Part shown: piece after piece, positions 58,348-64,000 of the stretch
Position numbering within the stretch: the stretch's first letter is position 1
Layout: the number at the start of each line of letters is the position of its first letter
Assembly: GCA_006176705.1 (NCBI GenBank)
Contig: QRFJ01001904.1
Coordinates: forward strand, 62,001 to 126,000
DNA: 64,000 nucleotides
Origin: Cocos nucifera
Taxonomy: Eukaryota; Streptophyta; Magnoliopsida; Arecales; Arecaceae
Reading direction: 5' to 3'
Notes under the pieces: model-generated
Databases searched by the model: none
Seen by the model: the letters and a program-made list of their open reading frames with translations, nothing else
What the model was told of the DNA's origin: nothing
Position numbers and translations under genes: made by a program

Positions 58348-60634
58348 TGAAGGAAAAAACATGTTTTCCAGATTAGGTTTGTTCAGATCTGATTGGATCA
58401 TGAGGAATATTTCAAAAAAATTTTTCTCTAAGATCCTAATTAGATCTGAGACTTATTAGATCTAATATTATTAATTTGATAATAAAAATAAAAATAAAAA
58501 TTAAATCTAATTTAATTATACTTTTATTTTAGATAATCCAATTATCCTGTGATGATCTCGATGTTTGCATGAGGTTCTGGATATAGCCATGCAAGTGCCT
58601 AGCCTCTATCGATATCCACTTAGATAGGATCTGGAGATCCTCTTCTTATCAATCAATCCTCCAAAAATTAGATCTAGATCTGATCTTGAAGGTCTTCAAA
58701 ACTGCTTTTGGAGAACAGCCGTTGTTTCTTGCAGTAGTGTTGCCTTCTTCCTTTCTTGGCGCATTTCACTTGCTTGGATCACATCTTATTCATGCCCAAA
58801 AGCCCTTGGGCATGGAGAGGAGAGAGAAGACTAGAGGGTGGCATGGAGAAGGAGGGAGAGGGCTATGTGGCATGGGCTAAAGATAGAAGAATTGAATTCT
58901 AGGTGCAGACAGGGTTTATATAGACCCTGCTGCGCCATGCAGTGCCACATCATCCTGGCCAATCATAGCCCTTTATGCAATCAGATCTAAATCTGATTAG
59001 TGAGATAACATCATTTGATTCAATCAAATGAGAGACCCTCAAAACTCTCCTTAGGTGGCACCAAGACTAGGTCAAACAAGACTTCTTGGTGCCACCCAGT
59101 TTAATCCCCTGAGGTAACCTGGAGTCCCATCTATATGGGACTCCATCTTTTATCCGCATGGGGTGCACGCCTCCGTAGGCATGTGCCCTCTTCCTGTCTG
59201 CTTTTTAGTAGGGGGACAAGTCTTCAGGTACTCTTCTATAGGTGCATGATACATGGGCAGATGTCTAAGTATCCAGGGTCAACATTTGATTAATGTCCGA
59301 AGACAAGATTTAGTAGGTGATGAAAAATGGCAGGTATTTTCTCAAATTTATTTCATAAATTAAGACAATCCTTTTTTGTCCTAGACAAGCTTCAGTCAAA
59401 CTAAGTAAAGATTTCTGAATGAGTCCAAACATATTTGGCTCAGTTGAGACAAGCTTTAATGATTGTTAAAAAGGAACATTAGGCTCAATCGTGTGCTAGC
59501 ATGATTTTCTTGAACCTAATTGAATCTTATTCAAATCAATTAAACTAAATTAATTCAATTGATGATATCCAGATCTAAACCCTTGTTTGTGTGATCCAGT
59601 TAGATTTAGATCTATATGGTAATAAGATATGTCATGATCTCTATTATCGACATCATCGAAACACCTTTCGATGGATCAAAACTTTTTTGATTCAAACAAC
59701 TAGTATGATCGATCATCCAAATCATTCTAATTGCTTCCAAAATCCATCAGTGACACCTAGTAGCATATGGTGGCAATCCATCAGAACTAAAAGCGAACCT
59801 CTCGGTGTAGCTACTTATATGATTTTGCTCCTCTATCTTGAGCCCCGATCGGATTATGATTAAAGTGATCTTGTCAAACCCTAATTTCCATCATATGAAT
59901 TAATTATTTGATTCGTCCAATGTGAAAATCCTAATAGAAACTCTTTCTATTATTTCACTCCGCCATGGCCATGGGCTTATGGACTTGATTCTCATGATCA
60001 TCATAGTGCTGCTCTTTATCTACCGAGGTAGATAGATCTCCTATTGGTGCAATCCAATTCCTACAATGAACAATGCTATAGCCAATATATACCTCAGGGT
60101 TTTGAATGACTAGGAGATCAAGTTATGGTATAGTCAAATTATAATACCCTCAAGGTGAACTGCCGATGCACCTTAGATCAAAGAATCAGACACACTACTG
60201 TAGCTTCAAGTCAGTCATCGATAAGAAGGTAGACTTCCTCATGACTGCTCGAGGTGGTTATGCTCAGTGCTTTCATTCTCTAATAAGTATCTGTACTCTA
60301 ACTCTGGTGTCTCTATATCATAGACTCAAGACTCATCTATCCAAAAGAAGCAATCGTATACCAATCTTTCGGATCAATCACCATCCTTATGATGATCATA
60401 CGGTCGGGAGCATTTTATGAGTTAATAATGAAAATTCATGTCTTAAATTTTTAATTCTTGAAAATATGAACTATCATTACCATTAACTCAAGGGATGTAT
60501 CATAGATACTTTTAAATACACACTGTGATAGAAAATAACCCATTTTATTATTTATAGTTAAAATTATAATTTTGCCCTTAGAAGTGTATTATAAGTGTCA
60601 GCCAATGTAGCTTCTAGGGCACACATATCTAACA
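58348..60634 (-). repeat. A5 5' LTR (2287 bp)
   Basis: It runs from TGAAGG to CTAACA. The palindrome is at 59120-59145 (TGGAGTCCCAT, CTAT, ATGGGACTCCA). Antisense open frames (here + strand) cover 59591-59863 and 60166-60420. Confidence 0.92.
58915..58922 (-). promoter_or_regulatory. TATA box of the A5 5' LTR promoter
   Basis: TTTATATA on the + strand reads TATATAAA in the element direction, at the conserved place before the GCGCC tract. Confidence 0.55.
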
Positions 60635-60639
60635 TAGGA

Positions 60640-60973
60640 GCCTCGTGTGGATGATCCATGGAGGTCAGATGCTTGTGTGGCTGCATCGTGACCAGCGGAA
60701 CTCCTTGACGATGATCAGATTGTGACGATCAACTATCCACAAAAAGGTATTGTATTCTGAATACGTAGATGTAGTAAATAGTTTACTACATAGTTTTATT
60801 TTTAGATCTATTGATGTATGCATGCATATTATGTTTAGGTCCTAATGTGTAGGGTTAAATAATCTGATATGATCAGTAAATAATTAATTAGATTAATTAT
60901 TTTTTTGCTGCTTCTTTGCTATTTTTGAAAAATTTTTAAAAATAGCATAGCAAACCCTGCACTATTTTCTTCA
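60640..60973 (+). repeat. Copia-B 3' LTR, terminal part after A5
   Basis: The sequence resumes after the A5 target site. It holds a GATGATCCATGG and GATCAGATTGTGACG region, then an AT-rich tail ending CAAACCCTGCAC...TTCTTCA. I place the LTR end at the final TTCTTCA by analogy with the related end ACCCTGCATG...CCATCA at 62750. No second LTR is available to confirm it. Confidence 0.5.
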
Positions 60974-62750
60974 CCTATAAGATCACATACATAAGAGGTT
61001 GTAATCTAATCAGATGATTGATCGATGATTAAGAATTGTTCTAAGGTCAAACAATCAATACAATTGATATTTGATCTAATGCAAGTGTTGCAAGAGGATC
61101 CATTAGCAATTTGATTGCTAATTGACTTAATTTGATTGAACAATTGAGCTGAGATCAAGTCTAATTGAATTAGATTTAATTAAAATTGATTTAGACATAA
61201 TTGGATTAAGTCTAATTAGTTTATTGGATAAGCCAATTGCAAGAAAGAACAAGTCCTTGTTAGACTAGAACTTGAGTACACCTAATTTCTAATTTGATTA
61301 AACATTAAATTAGATTTAAATTTGATTTAATTTAATTTAATTAGGCTCTTAGTTGGACTAGGATCATCATTTAATTAGGTCACTTTAATTCAAGTTCAAT
61401 TGGGTTAAAATTTTACTTTGACCTAGTCAAATAGGAGGACTCCTAGTTAGACTGGGACTCTCTGACTTTCCTTATGCTAAGATAGAAAAATCCATGCCAT
61501 ATTTTCTTTTCATTATTGGCATGAGATTTTTTATGCCAATGAGAGGCCTTCCACACCATATATTCTGGTTATTTGGAATTAAATTTGATTTGATCAAATT
61601 TGAAAAGTTGTTTTGCATGGGATTCTATTTGACAGAGTCACTCTTGACCAAAATACTTCCTTCTTCTTTTGTTTATTTCTCTAATGCCTACCAGATTTAT
61701 GGGTGCTAATTATCTTGGAGAAGGCCCTTTCTTTTGGACATCAAATGTTGATGTCTTGAAGGGATAAAGGTAAGAGAAGATTGTCTTCTCTTATTTTTTT
61801 TCTTTTTAGTTTTTTCCTTATTATTTCTTTATGTATTCTTATGTGATAAAAAATATGAGAGAGAGAGGGAGAGGGTGTGGGGATGAGTGCTCCAAGGTGT
61901 TGGGGCAAGATGGTCCTTTTTGGACATGATCTTATCATGTCAGATCATATCCTGATGAGAGAAGAAGAAGAGAAAAAAGATCTTCTCTTAGGGTTTCTTT
62001 GAGAATCCTTCTTTTCTATTTATTTATGAAATTTTTCTATGAGAAAAATCAAGAATGTTAGATCTAGAAGCATAAAAGAAATCTAGAGGAGAAGGTCTCC
62101 TCTTATCCTAACATAGAGATGTTTTCAGGACATCAATTGTTGTTGTCCTGAAAGAGAATATCTATCTTCTCTTAGGATGTTTTTCCTTGTATTTTATTTT
62201 CTGACTTTTGGAAGACCCAAGGGTTGAATTTCTTTCTTATTTATTCTCTTATTCTTCATCTCTTAAAGTATCCAAGAGATTAGAAGAATATTTTTTAGAT
62301 TAACCATAAGAAGAGATCTGCAAGAAGTTAGTAGTTCGAGCAGATCTTTGTTCAACAAACCTTCGATCTATGTTTGCAACTTCATGTGCATTATCTATAG
62401 AGGTTAGATGCAAATGCAGCTCTGAGCAATAAAGAACTACAATGAAATCAACTACGGATTTTTCAACCCACACAAAGATAAGAGATCTGATCTCTTCTTG
62501 ATCTAGATGCAATCTAGGGTTTGATCTAGAACTGCTCTAGATCTAGGTATTGATTTGATCAATACCAACATTACTTGATTTATTTTCAAATTTATGAATG
62601 CATTATGATATGTTATAGGTTCTAGATATAGAGTTTAGTAATTAGATTATATGCTATTATAGATTAAATAGTTTAATCTATATCTTTTGTTGTAATTTAT
62701 TTCGAAAAAGTTTTGAAATTCAAGCATGAAACCCTGCATGTTTCCCATCA
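60974..62750 (+). repeat. LTR-like sequence related to Copia-B, + orientation, 5'-truncated
   Basis: From about 61098 it resembles the middle of the Copia-B LTR (GCTAATTGACTTAATTTGATTG, AAGTCTAATTGAATTAGA blocks), and it ends ACCCTGCATG...CCATCA like an LTR. It contains paired short palindromes such as GGACATCAA...GATGTC (61738-61757) and AGGACATCA...TGTCCT (62137-62158). No protein gene is supported. Confidence 0.4.
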
Positions 62751-64000
62751 AGTCCACTCTCTAAAATTTTTCCACACAAAAATTAAGCACCCCCTCTCTA
62801 AATTTATCTCTCATGAAGGCTCTCCCCTCCCACATGTAAAAAAAATCCCATTTAAAATGGGCATCCATCAGAGGGAATAGCGTGTGGAGTAGATAGGGTT
62901 TGGAGATTAGGTTTGTCACAACCTCTAACCAAAAAACTAGAATTCAAAATTCAAGGGGAGTCCTATCCATTTCCAATGCCCTTATCAGGTGGGTGGTGAG
63001 CAAAAGGACTCTCCTTCTGCACCCACTTTAAAAAATGCCACGATAAAGTGCGACAAAAACAAATGAGGCATGAGGAATAGATAAGGAAGAAAAGTTAAAG
63101 GACCAACAAATTCATTTGAATTCAAAATTCAACTGAACCTCATTTGATCCAAAGCTTGGACCAGATCAAAGAGAGAAATGAGAGGCTGCACAAGTCTCTT
63201 CTGGGCATTGGAAAACTCACAAATTCTAAATTTGCATGGAGGGAGAGGGCATGGTCAAATGTGATGTAGGGAGATTCAAGTTTAAAATTCAAACTTGTCC
63301 AAGTAGGTGTTGTCCAAATCCAATTAGACTAGGATAAACCTAATCAAATTAGACTTAATCTAACCTAACAAAATTCAAATCAAATTAGAAATTAATTGAG
63401 TCTAGGTCCTGAACAAATCAGGGTCAAATCTTTATCTCATAATCTAGTTGAGTCAAACACAATCGAATCCAATTCAATCAGATTTGATCGAATCCTTATT
63501 GTTTAATCAAATTGAGCTAATCAGTAATTAAATTACTAATTAGTTCTCCAGTAATATCAGAGTTTCAGTCTAGTGGGATCTATGAAGGTAGAGTCCCAAT
63601 CTAGTAGGACTCTCGATCATACAGTCCTAGTCCAGTGGAACTCTTGACCACAAAGTCCCAGACCATTAAGACTCTTGATTATCCATCAGATCAGGTAGGA
63701 GCTCCTATTATGGATGATCCCATAGATTCGAATTCTAAGCTGGTGGCGTAGGAACCAATTTCTATACTAATTGATGTGACCATCTAGCAATAAAATTCGA
63801 CATCCAGATTGGTCGAATAATTGTAATGCAACATCTATGAATCTATGGCATATGGTTACCATATAATTCATCCTCTTAACCTCAATGTTCAAAAGACAAC
63901 CTAGGATTTAACTATCAACCTTAGAAAAATCATCTACATTATATTTCCAATTTTAATATCCTTCATATGGACTATCCCGATCGAGGATTTACTAAATTGA
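62751..64000 (-). repeat. partial LTR related to Copia-B, - orientation
   Basis: Read on the minus strand, 63550-64000 follows the Copia-B LTR at about 48560-49320: AATTATATGGTAACCATAT, TTAGTATAGAAATTG and the AGAGTCCCA-type units are in the same order. The start of this LTR is beyond the window. It is cut on the left at about 62751. No gene is visible. Confidence 0.55.

Larger units (their letters stand above)
50412..60634 (-). mobile_element. Copia-A copy A5, complete but degenerate, nested in the Copia-B LTR
   Basis: LTRs are 50412-52697 and 58348-60634. The flanking bases are cagga (50407-50411) and tagga (60635-60639), a TSD with one change. The Copia-B LTR continues on the far side. 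It has all domains in the family order, both shared stops and heavy private damage, including loss of the Gag start codon and a mismatch in the primer-binding site. Confidence 0.92.
45797..60973 (+). mobile_element. Copia-B element, 5'-truncated and split by A5
   Basis: This is a copia element different from the A family. What remains is the integrase tail, RT and RNase H (45797-48017), the polypurine tract and a 3' LTR starting TGTTGGAAATGTG at 48032. A5 (50412-60634) is inserted in that LTR and the LTR resumes at 60640. Its end near 60973 is a guess from the TTCTTCA terminus. The 5' LTR, Gag, protease and most of integrase are missing at the fusion with A3. Confidence 0.85.

Noticed and set aside
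61494..61709. 71-codon frame with hydrophobic residues, near the right end
   Set aside because: It lies in LTR-like sequence, has low-complexity AT-rich composition and no recognisable domain.

Overview
This window looks like nuclear DNA from a higher plant with a large repeat-rich genome. A monocot, perhaps a palm, is my guess from the retroelement types, but I see no host gene that would settle it. Essentially all 64 kb is nested LTR retrotransposon sequence. I recognise no host protein gene, tRNA, rRNA or CRISPR array. Coordinates below rest on reading target-site duplications (TSDs), LTR ends (TG...CA), tRNA-iMet primer-binding sites and protein motifs by eye.

Layout. (1) 1-282 and 10737-11515 are the two sides of an older non-coding host repeat carrying short palindromic units; copy A1 split them. 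(2) A1, + strand, 288-10731, TSD cttag. (3) A2, + strand, 11521-21945, TSD tcaat. (4) 21951-24631 is a truncated Ty3/gypsy pol of the Tat type with two RNase H-like regions. (5) A3, - strand, 24632-45796; its 5' LTR is cut off at 45796, where it is fused to a different copia element. (6) A4, - strand, 31518-41904, TSD caatc, lies inside the A3 leader. (7) Copia-B, + strand, has its integrase tail to RNase H at 45797-48017 and its 3' LTR from 48032. (8) A5, - strand, 50412-60634, TSD cagga/tagga, lies inside the Copia-B LTR. (9) 60640-64000 is the end of the Copia-B LTR followed by two related partial LTRs that appear to face opposite ways.

A1 to A5 are one Ty1/copia family with 2.3-kb LTRs, a 1.6-1.9 kb leader and the order Gag-PR-INT-RT-RH. 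A2 and A4 form a younger, very similar subfamily; A1, A3 and A5 are older and more decayed. No copy has a continuous reading frame. Some breaks are private to one copy, many of them single-base indels that could be assembly errors. Two stop codons are shared by all five copies at the same place: a UGA in the middle of Gag (followed by CUA in A1, A3 and A5) and a UAG between integrase and reverse transcriptase.

The best candidates for something undescribed are these shared stops, a conserved 125-135-nt extended hairpin in the leader, and a U3 palindrome whose two arms have changed together between subfamilies. Other points of interest are a dense WRKY W-box cluster in U3, antisense open frames kept in many LTRs, and quasi-palindromic ~31-bp repeats in the Copia-B LTR.
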